Positions 46,708 to 55,081 of a stretch of 64,000 nucleotides of DNA are shown piece after piece. Position 1 is the stretch's first letter. The number at the start of each line of letters is the position of its first letter. The position numbers and the translations under genes were made by a program. This DNA is from Tomitella gaofuii (GTDB taxonomy: Bacteria; Actinomycetota; Actinomycetes; Mycobacteriales; Mycobacteriaceae), in assembly GCF_014126825.1 (NCBI RefSeq), contig NZ_CP059900.1, positions 1,302,001-1,366,000 of the forward strand. Reading direction: 5' to 3'. The notes beneath the pieces are model-generated. The model had not been told where the DNA came from, ran no database searches, and was given only the letters and a program-made list of their open reading frames with translations.

Positions 46708-48015
46708 GTGTCCGAGCATTTGGCGTTTGATGAGTACGCGGAACGGGCAATCCTGGGGTTGACGTTGATGCACCCGGACGAGTGCGGGGATGCGCTGCGG
46801 TCGTTGGAGCCATCGGATTTTTTCTCGCCTAAGCGCGGGGACTTGGCTGCGGTGGTTCAGGGGATGCTCAGGTCTGGGCAGACGGTGGACCCGGTGACGG
46901 TGGCGGGGCAGTGCCAGACGCAGGGGGTCGATTGGGACCCTGTGAAGATTTTCGATCTGGCGCATGAGTCGTTCCGCCCTGAATCGGCCGTAGACGTGTC
47001 AAACCGGGTCCGGGAGATGAGCGGTAGGCGGAAACTGGTTTCAGGCTGTCAGCGTGCGATTCAGAGGGTAGAAACGGCGTCTCTAGTTGACGGTGGGGCC
47101 GATGTTCGCGCTGCGGTGACCGAACTACGCGAGTTTTGCGACACGGCGGAAGCCACGGCAACCGAAACTCAACACACCTTGCCCACGGCTATGGACGACT
47201 TCCTGGCGCAAGAGGACACGCGGAATTGGCTCGTGCCCGGACTGCTGGAACGGATGGACCGGACCATCGTCACGGGCGCTGAGGGCGGCGGCAAGTCGGT
47301 CCTGTGCTCACAGATGGCCGCGTGCCTGGCCGCTGGCGTTCACCCGTTCAGCGGCGGCGTCATGGGCGACGGCAAGCAGGGCGTCCGCGTGCTCGTGATC
47401 GACTGCGAAAACTCGCCGGCCCAATCGCGGAGGCGCTACCGGTGGGTTATCAACCGGGTAAACGAGGTTCGCCAGCGGGACGAGTTCGCTCGTGTCAATT
47501 GGGGCGAGCAAATGGCTATTGATATGCGTCCGCAAGGTATCGACCTGTCTAATGCGCGTGATCTTGCGTGGGTTGAACACGCTATCCAAGCATGTGCACC
47601 GGATTTGTTGGTGTTCGGTCCGTTGTACAAAATGCACCGTGGCGAAATCAACGATGAGAAAGCGGCACGCGAGTTGTCGTGGATTCTTGACGGGTTGCGG
47701 GAGCGGTACGGGTTCGCGCTGTTGACGGAGGCGCACGCGGGTAACGGCACGTCGGTGACTGGTGAGCGTTTGATGCGTCCTATTGGTTCGTCTCTTTGGC
47801 GTCGCTGGCCTGAGTTCGGGTTTGGTTTGCGGCGTGCTGAGAATGATCCGGGCGAGGGGCGCGCAAAAGTGGTGGACGTGGTGCCGTGGCGTGGTGCCCG
47901 TGAGGAACGGGCGTGGCCGGAACAACTGAATTACGGGACGACGTTGCCGTGGATTCCTGACGGTGACTATTGGGAAATGCTGCGAGAGTTTGAGAGGAAC
48001 GAAAATGGCGAATGA
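46708..48015 (+). CDS. RepA/DnaB-like helicase ATPase
   Basis: A 435-residue replication ATPase. The N-terminal 110 residues resemble the DnaB N-domain (FDEYAERAILGLTLMHPDECG). The AAA_25/RecA-like part has Walker A GAEGGGKSVL near residue 210 and Walker B VLVIDCEN near 250. It probably is the phage helicase or helicase loader. The start is placed at GTG 46708 just after the upstream stop. Confidence 0.8.
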   Translation: MSEHLAFDEYAERAILGLTLMHPDECGDALRSLEPSDFFSPKRGDLAAVVQGMLRSGQTVDPVTVAGQCQTQGVDWDPVKIFDLAHESFRPESAVDVSNRVREMSGRRKLVSGCQRAIQRVETASLVDGGADVRAAVTELREFCDTAEATATETQHTLPTAMDDFLAQEDTRNWLVPGLLERMDRTIVTGAEGGGKSVLCSQMAACLAAGVHPFSGGVMGDGKQGVRVLVIDCENSPAQSRRRYRWVINRVNEVRQRDEFARVNWGEQMAIDMRPQGIDLSNARDLAWVEHAIQACAPDLLVFGPLYKMHRGEINDEKAARELSWILDGLRERYGFALLTEAHAGNGTSVTGERLMRPIGSSLWRRWPEFGFGLRRAENDPGEGRAKVVDVVPWRGAREERAWPEQLNYGTTLPWIPDGDYWEMLREFERNENGE

Positions 48016-48496
48016 GCCGATTGTGACCATTGCAGGCAACCTCACTGCGGACCCTGAACTGAGGTTCGTCGGGGGCAACGGGGATACGGCGGTGTGCAAC
48101 TTCAACATTGCCAACACGCCGCGCGTCAAGGATGGCGACGAGTGGGTGGACGGTGACACGACGTTCCTGCGGGTCACGGCGTGGCACGGGCTTGCCGAGC
48201 ACGTGGCGGACTCCCTGAACAAGGGTGACCGGGTGATCGTGACGGGCGGGCTGGCCACTCAGTATTGGGAGGACAAGGAGGGCAACGAGCGTACGTCTCT
48301 GACGCTGCGGGCTGACGACGTGGGGCCGTCCCTCATGTGGGCTACGGCGTCCGTGGAGAAGGCGAGCAAGTCCGGTGGCGGCGGTGGCCGTGGGAAGGCG
48401 GGCGGTGGGCGTTCCGGTGGGCGTTCGCGGTCTGGCGGTGGCCGGCGGGCGGAAAACGATCCGTGGGGTTCGGCACCGGATCACGGCGGTTACTGA
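48005..48496 (+). CDS. ssb: Single-stranded DNA-binding protein, atypical C-terminus
   Basis: A 163-residue SSB with an OB-fold (EPIVTIAGNLTADPELRFVGG, then TTFLRVTAWHGLAEHV). The glycine-rich tail ends GSAPDHGGY and lacks the acidic D/E-x-PF tip by which bacterial SSB recruits partners. It could therefore avoid the host SSB interactome. ATG 48005 overlaps the upstream gene. Confidence 0.92.
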   Translation: MANEPIVTIAGNLTADPELRFVGGNGDTAVCNFNIANTPRVKDGDEWVDGDTTFLRVTAWHGLAEHVADSLNKGDRVIVTGGLATQYWEDKEGNERTSLTLRADDVGPSLMWATASVEKASKSGGGGGRGKAGGGRSGGRSRSGGGRRAENDPWGSAPDHGGY

Positions 48497-48774
48497 TGGC
48501 TGATGTTCTCGCGGAGGCTGCGGGAGTTGTTGGCGGCGGGCGTGCTGAGGATTATGGCGCGCCCGCCGAAAACTCTCTAACCGTGGTCGCGGATATGTGG
48601 ATGGTTTATCTGTCCCGAAAGTTTGGCGCGTCGGTTCTTGTGGAGGCGCGTGATGTAGCGAACATGATGGTTCTGCTGAAAGTTGCGCGTGATGCGCACA
48701 AGCCGAAACACGACAACCTCGTTGATATTGCGGGCTATGTGGCGCTCGCTGGCGAAATGGAGACTGGCAATTGA
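48496..48774 (+). CDS. DUF6378-like phage protein, 92 aa
   Basis: A 92-residue protein that matches the DUF6378-type phage proteins (EDYGAPAENSLTVVADMW, later ARDVANMMVLLKVARD). These often sit among replication genes; the function is not known. Its ATG overlaps the SSB stop (TGATG). Confidence 0.7.
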   Translation: MADVLAEAAGVVGGGRAEDYGAPAENSLTVVADMWMVYLSRKFGASVLVEARDVANMMVLLKVARDAHKPKHDNLVDIAGYVALAGEMETGN

Positions 48775-49406
48775 TTGACCTGGACACGCTGGACCGGGAA
48801 GTTCCGCTTTACAAGTTGGCGGAAGAGAAAGCGACACTGCGGGCGGTGAATGAACGTTTGGCGCGGGAACGAAACGACTACAAGGCTGAGGTTGAGAGTC
48901 TGCGCATGATTGCCGAACGCACGCGTGGCCGGCATCGTGTCGCTATTGGGCGGGCGGATAGGTACGCGGAAGAGCTGGACGCGGCGCGGGCCGAGGTTGA
49001 GCGCCTGGCGTCTGAGCGTGACCAGTGCATCGCAGCATGTGGGGACAAGGATAAGCGCATTGCCAGCCTGGACCGTGCCGTCAAGTTCGACCGTGGCCGT
49101 GCGGAGAAACTGGCCGAGGAACTGGCCGTGGAAAAGTTGAAGGCGCACCTGTGGCGGGAAGAGTCACGGCGCAAGGATCGGGAGAACTTCACTCCCACCG
49201 TTCGTTTCATCGAACCGGGCGACCCTGAGCCATCCGCTGGCCTGCTGATGGACCCTGCGGACGGGTACCTGTTCGAGTGGGTGCCGGACGGGTGGCGGCT
49301 GCGGGGGGGCCGTAACGGCGAACTGCGACCCGTGGTGCTTCACACTTTTGACGACCTGATCGAGGGTGCCGGGCACGATTACCTCGTGCAGATTGGGGGC
49401 AACTAA
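48771..49406 (+). CDS. Coiled-coil phage protein, 211 aa
   Basis: Residues 10-140 are a long charged coiled coil (EEKATLRAVNERLARERNDY...); the last 60 residues look like a separate small domain (DGYLFEWVPDGWRLRGG). No family recognised. The likely start is TTG 48771, overlapping the previous stop by four bases. Confidence 0.65.
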   Translation: MIDLDTLDREVPLYKLAEEKATLRAVNERLARERNDYKAEVESLRMIAERTRGRHRVAIGRADRYAEELDAARAEVERLASERDQCIAACGDKDKRIASLDRAVKFDRGRAEKLAEELAVEKLKAHLWREESRRKDRENFTPTVRFIEPGDPEPSAGLLMDPADGYLFEWVPDGWRLRGGRNGELRPVVLHTFDDLIEGAGHDYLVQIGGN

Positions 49407-50032
49407 TGCAGATTCGCGTGGACGTTAAGGGGCTCATCGCCACTCTGAAAAACACTGTCCTGTTCGCGGGGGATGATGACACGCTGCCCATGTTGCAGTG
49501 TGCCCGCGTGGAAATCATCGGTGACCACCTGTACGCGATGGCCACGGACCGGTTCCGCATCGGCGTCAACCGGGTGCAGTTCAAGTCCGCTACGAACGTT
49601 AGTTCCGGGTGGGCGATTCTCGTGCACCGGGACGACATTGGGGCACTGGAAGCCGCGTACAAGGGCGTGAAGCGCGGGACGCTGGCGACTCTGGAAGTGA
49701 ACGACACGGGGATGCGCGTCGGGGTTGACGGGCACGCGGTAGAAATGAACATCGTCGCGCGGGACTACCAGTTCCCAAAGGTTGCGCAACTGTTGCAGGT
49801 GTCGGGCGCGCACACTGTTCCCACGGCTTCAACGATCTTGAACAGTGAGTATCTGGCCGATTTCAAGAAGGCGCGGCGCAGTACCGGGGACATGGTAGAG
49901 GTGACGTTCCCGGACGAGACGAACAAGCCGGTTCGTATCACGATCCGGGACTACTTCGTGGGTCTCATCATGCCCGTGCGACTGTCCAACCAGGGCGAGG
50001 AAATGTTGGAAGCACTGGGGGTGACGGCATGA
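49406..50032 (+). CDS. Sliding-clamp-like protein lacking domain I
   Basis: A 208-residue relative of the DNA polymerase III beta clamp (DnaN, normally about 380 residues). FAGDDDTLPMLQCARVEI and ATDRFRIGV match the second domain of actinobacterial DnaN, and the C-terminal FVGLIMPVRL is the usual DnaN ending. Domain I is absent. A two-domain subunit might form a trimer like phage gp45 or PCNA, or mix with host DnaN. It lies beside SSB and helicase genes. Confidence 0.75.
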   Translation: MQIRVDVKGLIATLKNTVLFAGDDDTLPMLQCARVEIIGDHLYAMATDRFRIGVNRVQFKSATNVSSGWAILVHRDDIGALEAAYKGVKRGTLATLEVNDTGMRVGVDGHAVEMNIVARDYQFPKVAQLLQVSGAHTVPTASTILNSEYLADFKKARRSTGDMVEVTFPDETNKPVRITIRDYFVGLIMPVRLSNQGEEMLEALGVTA

Positions 50033-50214
50033 CAACGCATGATCTGGCAACGCTGATTGCCGAAAAGTTAGAGGGCGCGGCGACCGTGGACGCGTTCGAC
50101 GTTGCCCACGTGAACGCCATCGAACGTGAACACACCGTGGCGGTAATCGTGTCCGGTGGTGACGGGCAAGACCGAAAGTTCATCGTGGAGGTGTCCGACT
50201 ATGCCAAGCGGTAA
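50029..50214 (+). CDS. Phage protein of unknown function, 61 aa
   Basis: A 61-residue acidic protein (MTTHDLATLIAEKLEG...). Overlaps the clamp-like gene by four bases. No motif recognised. Confidence 0.55.
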   Translation: MTTHDLATLIAEKLEGAATVDAFDVAHVNAIEREHTVAVIVSGGDGQDRKFIVEVSDYAKR

Positions 50215-50398
50215 AGGGCGGTTCCTGTTCTCAGGGCAGGCGGCGTGCTGGGCGCGGAGAGTGTCCAACGCGGACCTTGTGGACGCGGAGAACACGGCGC
50301 GTACGGACCTTGCCGGGGCACAGAGTGATGGGCCGGCAAGGGCTAACGCGATGATGCGAGCACGAATCTATGCGGCGGAACTGGTGAGGCGAGGATGA
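50201..50398 (+). CDS. Phage protein of unknown function, 65 aa
   Basis: A 65-residue protein (MPSGKGRFLFSGQAACWARRV...) overlapping the previous gene by 14 bases in another frame and the next by four. No motif recognised. Confidence 0.5.
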   Translation: MPSGKGRFLFSGQAACWARRVSNADLVDAENTARTDLAGAQSDGPARANAMMRARIYAAELVRRG

Positions 50399-50721
50399 AG
50401 CGATTCATGGTAAGCGCGGCGGCGGCGGTGGTTGCCGCTGTTGCCCTGTCAGGGTGTTCGGCAATGAACACCACTCAGCACGAGGATTGTGTGGTGCTGA
50501 GTAAGGAACGTCTGTTACAGGACGGCACGAGCGGAGAGAAGCGGGTGAACACGTCGTGCGGCACGTTCGAGGTTGGGGACTCGATTGTGGGCGGGTTCAA
50601 CTCTTACGACACATGGACGCAACTTGCGGAGGGACAGACGTGGGATTTCGTAACGGGCGGGTTCCGGATCGGGATTCTGTCCACCTTCCCGGTAGTGACT
50701 GGCGCAGAAAGGGTGTCCTAA
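50395..50721 (+). CDS. Phage-encoded lipoprotein, 108 aa
   Basis: A 108-residue protein with a signal peptide and lipobox (AAVALSGC near residue 21), so it is exported and lipid-anchored. The mature part is short (cysteines C32 and C55 might pair) and has no recognised fold. Small lipoproteins carried by prophages are often superinfection-exclusion factors, which is inference here. Confidence 0.7.
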   Translation: MKRFMVSAAAAVVAAVALSGCSAMNTTQHEDCVVLSKERLLQDGTSGEKRVNTSCGTFEVGDSIVGGFNSYDTWTQLAEGQTWDFVTGGFRIGILSTFPVVTGAERVS

Positions 50722-50933
50722 TGCGGGAATCGGCGAACGCGGCGGCAACGGGGCCTAGGTGCGCGGAGATACGCGTAGAAGTTGTTATCCCCGGACGAGA
50801 GGGGCAAGCGTACGGTTATTCGCAACTCGTGGATATGGATACGGTGGCACCTTTTGCGACTCTCCTGGGCTCGGCTGGGCGTCGGATGATTGACACCATT
50901 GCCGAACGAGTGCGGAAGGAAGGCATTGGCTAA
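50721..50933 (+). CDS. Phage protein of unknown function, 70 aa
   Basis: A 70-residue protein (MRESANAAATGPRCAEIRVE..., ending ERVRKEGIG). Start overlaps the lipoprotein stop by one base (TAATG). No motif recognised. Confidence 0.55.
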   Translation: MRESANAAATGPRCAEIRVEVVIPGREGQAYGYSQLVDMDTVAPFATLLGSAGRRMIDTIAERVRKEGIG

Positions 50934-50937
50934 CGCC

Positions 50938-51288
50938 ATGAAAAGCAAGGGTGACCGCTACGAGCGGCACCTACGCGAAGGATTCAGAGCCGCAGGATTC
51001 CCCAACGCCGAACGAACAAAAGCCGGATACGAACGAGACGCCGGCGACATACACCTAGACCCGCACCCCGGCAAAGGAGTGCGGGTCATTTGCCAGGCGA
51101 AAGACGTACGAACACCCGTCTGGACCGAATGGCTAACGGGACTCGCGGAACAGATCACGGAAGCGGGCGCAGAAGTCGGGTTCATCGCGTGGAAACGTCC
51201 ACGCCCCGGCAAGGCACCCCTTCACCTGGCGGTTATGCCGCTGGCCGAATACACACGACTGCTACAGAGAGCGGGATACGGGCAATGA
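50938..51288 (+). CDS. Hjc-like Holliday junction resolvase
   Basis: A 116-residue PD-(D/E)XK nuclease of archaeal-Hjc type. KGDRYERHLREGFRAAGFP gives the early glutamate, then AGDIHL and VICQAKDV carry the D and D/E-x-K catalytic residues. It would resolve or trim recombination intermediates in phage replication or packaging. Confidence 0.75.
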   Translation: MKSKGDRYERHLREGFRAAGFPNAERTKAGYERDAGDIHLDPHPGKGVRVICQAKDVRTPVWTEWLTGLAEQITEAGAEVGFIAWKRPRPGKAPLHLAVMPLAEYTRLLQRAGYGQ

Positions 51289-51521
51289 GCAAGTGGAACG
51301 GCACCCTGGCGGAACTGCGCGGGGCGCTGGATAAGACGCTGGAATACCCGGACGACGTGGAACGAGTGATGCGGGTTGTGTCTCCGTGGTCGCGGGCACT
51401 CGCTGATCGGGCGATGGACGGCGGCGTGGAGCATGGCCGCAAGTCAGCGGAGGCAGAGCCGAATCACGTTGAGATGGGCGGTATCGCGTTCGATGGCCAC
51501 GGATTCATGGTGGCGGTGTGA
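51285..51521 (+). CDS. Phage protein of unknown function, 78 aa
   Basis: A 78-residue protein (MSKWNGTLAELRGALDKT...). It overlaps the resolvase and methyltransferase genes by four bases. No motif recognised. Confidence 0.55.
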   Translation: MSKWNGTLAELRGALDKTLEYPDDVERVMRVVSPWSRALADRAMDGGVEHGRKSAEAEPNHVEMGGIAFDGHGFMVAV

Positions 51522-52771
51522 CCCTCACTCTTACGGACCTGTTCTGCGGGGCCGGCGGATCGAGCACCGGGGCCGTGCAGGTTCCCGGTGTTCAGGTCCG
51601 CGTAGCCTCCAACCACTGGCAATTGGCCGTTGACACGCACAACAAGAACCATCCGGGGGCGGACCACATTTGCGCGGACCTCTCGCAGATTTCGCCTGAA
51701 TACTTCCCGCCGTCTGAACTGCTGTGGGCGTCACCCGAATGCACCAACCACAGCATTGCCAGGGGTCGCAAGTACGAGACTGCGGCACCGGACCTGTTCG
51801 GGGAGACACTGCCGGACGATGCCGCCGAACGTAGCAGGGCAACCATGTGGGACGTTGTGCGCTTCACCGAACGGCACCGGTATCAGGCGGTGATGGTGGA
51901 GAACGTTGTAGACGCGGTGCGCTGGCAACCCTGGCGCGCGTGGCTGATGGCAATGGACTCTCTCGGCTACCACCACCAAACCGTGATGCTGAACAGCGCG
52001 CACGCTCAGTTGGCCGGCGAGGGTGCGCCTCAGTCGCGTGACCGCATGTACGTCGTGTTCTGGCGTAAGGGGAACCGTAAGCCGGACTTGCATCGGGTGA
52101 CGCGTCCGCGTGCGGTGTGCGCGGAGTGTGGTCCCGTGCGGGCGATGCAGTCGTGGAAGCGGGACGACCGTCCGGAGCATGGCCGCTACAGGGCTCAGTA
52201 TGTGTACAGGTGCCCGAACATGGCGTGCCGGAATGCCGTTGTTGAGCCTCTGGTGCGCACTGCGGCCGACGTTATCGACTGGACCCACCAGGGCACCCGG
52301 ATCGGGGATCGAACGCGGCCGCTGGCCGATAAGACGATGAACCGCATTCGGTCGGGCATTGAAGAGTATTGGGCACCGCTGGCTGTTCCGGTGGAGGGGC
52401 GCGAGGGTAAGCGCGCGGCACCGGTGGACCGACCGTTTCGGACTATGACGACCCGGAACGAGACGGGTTTAGCGTTCATTGCCGAGTTGCGGGGCGGCGG
52501 TTCTAAACACCGTCCGGTGACTCATCCGCTGTCTACGGTTACAGCGTCCGGGAATCATCACGGGCTTGTTCGGGGCGAGAAACCGTCCGTTGACATTGAC
52601 GATGTTCGGTTTCGCATGTTGGAGCCGGAAGAGGTTATCCGGGCGATGGATTTCCCGTCCGGGTATGAGGTGCTGGGCACGCGTCGTGAGCGGGTGAGGA
52701 TGGCCGGCAATGCGGTCACGCCACCCGCTGCCCGCGACCTGGTGAGCGTCGTTTCTGAATCACTGAACTAG
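51518..52771 (+). CDS. C5 cytosine DNA methyltransferase
   Basis: A 417-residue C5-methyltransferase. Motif I is DLFCGAGGSS near residue 8. Motif IV is SPECTNHS near residue 73, where the usual PC is changed to PEC, with the nucleophile cysteine kept. ENVVDAVRW is motif VI. QSRDRMYVVFW supplies motif VIII, and the C-terminal AGNAVTPPAA is motif X. No restriction enzyme is next to it, so it probably protects phage DNA from host restriction. GTG start overlaps upstream. Confidence 0.88.
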   Translation: MTLTLTDLFCGAGGSSTGAVQVPGVQVRVASNHWQLAVDTHNKNHPGADHICADLSQISPEYFPPSELLWASPECTNHSIARGRKYETAAPDLFGETLPDDAAERSRATMWDVVRFTERHRYQAVMVENVVDAVRWQPWRAWLMAMDSLGYHHQTVMLNSAHAQLAGEGAPQSRDRMYVVFWRKGNRKPDLHRVTRPRAVCAECGPVRAMQSWKRDDRPEHGRYRAQYVYRCPNMACRNAVVEPLVRTAADVIDWTHQGTRIGDRTRPLADKTMNRIRSGIEEYWAPLAVPVEGREGKRAAPVDRPFRTMTTRNETGLAFIAELRGGGSKHRPVTHPLSTVTASGNHHGLVRGEKPSVDIDDVRFRMLEPEEVIRAMDFPSGYEVLGTRRERVRMAGNAVTPPAARDLVSVVSESLN

Positions 52772-52784
52772 GGAGAGAGAAATC

Positions 52785-53240
52785 ATGGAAGCACATAAGG
52801 TTGACGTTCTCGTGAAGGCTGCCGCAATCCTGGAAGGCGCGGACGCAGGGTTCCCCACGCTCGCGGATTCGGTCCGTGACGTGGTGGCTGAGTTGAATGA
52901 GGATCGGGAGGTTGACGACCTGGCGCGGGTGTTGGTGGCTGCTGCGAATGGCCACCAGGGGCACCCGACCGACCCGGCACGCCCTGTAAGCGACTACTGG
53001 CGGTCTATTGCGCGTGCGGCGTTGGGGCATGGCGGGGTGAATGGTGTTGACTCGCTGGTGGTGGCTCAGCGGAACGAGGCGCTGGACGCGTTGGAGGATA
53101 TTCGGTTCCGTTCCATCCCAGGCAAGTTCGGCACCATGAATCAAGGGTGCGCACCGGGGCGGATTGCGGAGGCTGTGCACGATATGTTCCGGGATTGGGG
53201 CCGTATGCGCTACAAGGAACTTGCGACGATTCCGCTGTGA
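52785..53240 (+). CDS. Phage protein of unknown function, 151 aa
   Basis: A 151-residue protein (MEAHKVDVLVKAAAILEGAD..., ending KELATIPL), mostly helical. GGAGAGAGA lies before ATG 52785. No motif recognised. It is followed by the next small gene with a four-base overlap. Confidence 0.6.
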   Translation: MEAHKVDVLVKAAAILEGADAGFPTLADSVRDVVAELNEDREVDDLARVLVAAANGHQGHPTDPARPVSDYWRSIARAALGHGGVNGVDSLVVAQRNEALDALEDIRFRSIPGKFGTMNQGCAPGRIAEAVHDMFRDWGRMRYKELATIPL

Positions 53241-53449
53241 CGAATAGCGATTCTGAGGGGCTGCTAGACACGCGGGCCGGTGCGGCACTCGCACACGACG
53301 CGTGGACTAGCGGCCTACAGGCAGGGATCGCGGCCACCCGCGCGGACGTATGGCGTAAACCAGTGTCACCGTTCTTCCGGCACTTATGCGCACTGAAACG
53401 ACGAGACGAAAAGGAAAGGGGCGACTCGCAAGAGTGTCAGAAACCGTAA
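53237..53449 (+). CDS. Phage protein of unknown function, 70 aa
   Basis: A 70-residue protein (GTG start) with a basic C-terminal end (KRRDEKERGDSQECQKP). It overlaps the nrdF start by 16 bases. No motif recognised. Confidence 0.5.
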   Translation: MTNSDSEGLLDTRAGAALAHDAWTSGLQAGIAATRADVWRKPVSPFFRHLCALKRRDEKERGDSQECQKP

Positions 53450-54396
53450 CCTATCAGCGGCCCATCAACTGGAACGACATTCAAGACCCGACAGACCTGG
53501 AAATCTGGAACCGGGCAACATCCAACTTTTGGTTACCCGAAAAGATCGCCCTATCCAACGATATTCCCGGATGGGACACTCTCACCAAACCGGAACAACT
53601 AACCGTCATGCGGGTATTCACAGGGCTAACCATGCTGGACACGGCGCAGGGCACCGTGGGATGCATCGAAATGATCCCGGACGCGAACACGCAACACGAA
53701 GAGGCTATCCTCTGCTATTTCGCTGGCATGGAGGCTATCCACGCGCGTTCCTACTCTTCCATTTTCTCCACACTGGCGAACAGTAGGGAGATTGACGGGG
53801 CGTTCACGTGGTCTGAGACGAACGAGCACTTGCAGAATAAGGCGCGCATCATCCTGTCCTACTATCGGGGTGACTGCCCGCTGCGGAAGAAAGTCATTTC
53901 GGTACTGCTGGAATCGTTCCTGTTCTACTCAGGGTTCTACCTGCCGTTCTGGTATGCGGCACGTGGCAAACTCACCAACACGGCGGACATTATCCGGTTG
54001 ATTCTGCGGGACGAAGTGCTTCACGGGTTCTACATCGGGCACAAGTTTCGGCAAGCATTCGAGGACGCCGACCCCGACACGCAACAAGACGTGTTGGAAT
54101 ACGCGTACGACATGCTCAGCGAACTGTACGACAACGAATGCCTGTACGCGGCGGACCTGTACGACCATTTAGGTTGGACGGACGACGTTAAGGCGTGGAT
54201 GCGGCTAAACGCCAACCGGGCGCTAAAGAACCTGGGGTTTGAACCACTGTTCGCGGACGAGGATTGCCAGGTGTCAGCGGAAATCATGACGAACCTTGAC
54301 CCCGGTGCGAACGAGACACACGATTTCTTTTCCGGCTCGGGATCGTCATACGTGATCGGGCGGGTAGAAGAGACAACTGACGACGATTGGAACTGA
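53434..54396 (+). CDS. nrdF: Ribonucleotide reductase class Ib beta subunit NrdF
   Basis: A 320-residue radical-generating subunit of class Ib ribonucleotide reductase. All metal ligands can be seen: D in LTMLDTAQG, E and H in GMEAIHARSYSS, E in LESFLFYSGF and E/H in RDEVLHGFY. The radical tyrosine is in HARSY. There is no alpha subunit (nrdE) or nrdI in the window; an NrdH redoxin is 2.5 kb away. The phage NrdF probably partners with host NrdE to raise dNTP supply. GTG 53434. Confidence 0.9.
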   Translation: MSETVTYQRPINWNDIQDPTDLEIWNRATSNFWLPEKIALSNDIPGWDTLTKPEQLTVMRVFTGLTMLDTAQGTVGCIEMIPDANTQHEEAILCYFAGMEAIHARSYSSIFSTLANSREIDGAFTWSETNEHLQNKARIILSYYRGDCPLRKKVISVLLESFLFYSGFYLPFWYAARGKLTNTADIIRLILRDEVLHGFYIGHKFRQAFEDADPDTQQDVLEYAYDMLSELYDNECLYAADLYDHLGWTDDVKAWMRLNANRALKNLGFEPLFADEDCQVSAEIMTNLDPGANETHDFFSGSGSSYVIGRVEETTDDDWN

Positions 54397-54398
54397 AC

Positions 54399-54851
54399 AT
54401 GGCTGGGTGGAGTGATCCGGGCGCGGACCCTGCGGACGAGTGGGACAACCCTAGCGGGAACGTGCCGGACTTGTTTTCGGGTGTGGAAATGTTCATGCGC
54501 GCGGCTGGGCAGGATGTTGCGGACCGGCCGGCACTGCCTGAGTTGGGGCCGGTGCGACGACTGCGGCGCGAACTGTTGCGGGAAGAGTTCACTGAATACC
54601 GGGCGGCGGAACTGTCCGAAGACTTCCCGGAAATCGTGGACGGTCTCATTGACGTAATCGTGATCGCCTACGGCACTCTGTTGACGTATGCCGGTCGGGA
54701 TGCCACGCGGGCGTGCATGGCGGAAGTGACCCGCTCCAACCTGGACAAAATCGTGGACGGGCAAGTGACCCGACGTGACGACGGCAAGATTCTTAAGCCT
54801 GAGGGGTGGACCGGTCCGCGCATCGCTGAGGTGTTGGAGGCGGCACGGTGA
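54399..54851 (+). CDS. MazG-like nucleotide pyrophosphohydrolase
   Basis: A 150-residue all-alpha NTP pyrophosphohydrolase of the phage MazG/PRA-PH type. LLREEFTEYRAAE and then ELSEDFPEIVDGLIDVIVIAYG show the E-x-x-E ... E-x-x-D metal sites; the RSNLDKIVDGQVTRRDDGK segment is the usual C-terminal part. Such enzymes remove non-canonical or regulatory nucleotides. It follows nrdF with two bases between. Confidence 0.8.
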   Translation: MAGWSDPGADPADEWDNPSGNVPDLFSGVEMFMRAAGQDVADRPALPELGPVRRLRRELLREEFTEYRAAELSEDFPEIVDGLIDVIVIAYGTLLTYAGRDATRACMAEVTRSNLDKIVDGQVTRRDDGKILKPEGWTGPRIAEVLEAAR

Positions 54852-55081
54852 CCGAACGGGACACGCAAGTTACCGAATACGGGCTCAACTACGACCCGGC
54901 AATGCGGGACCTCATCGTCACGGACGAGGGGCAAGCGCGAGCATTCCGGGACCGGGCAAGAGCGAACGGGCACGACCCGGTAGTGCGGAAGCGGACACGA
55001 ACAATCACAGTAAGCGAGTGGGTGCCACATGAGTTTGACGACGGACGAAGCGACGGGGCTGCGCGAGTCCCTGGCGCGTGA
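54848..55081 (+). CDS. Phage protein of unknown function, 77 aa
   Basis: A 77-residue charged protein (MTERDTQVTEYGLNYDP...). It overlaps the MazG-like gene by four bases and the next gene by 53 bases in another frame. No motif recognised. Confidence 0.5.
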   Translation: MTERDTQVTEYGLNYDPAMRDLIVTDEGQARAFRDRARANGHDPVVRKRTRTITVSEWVPHEFDDGRSDGAARVPGA

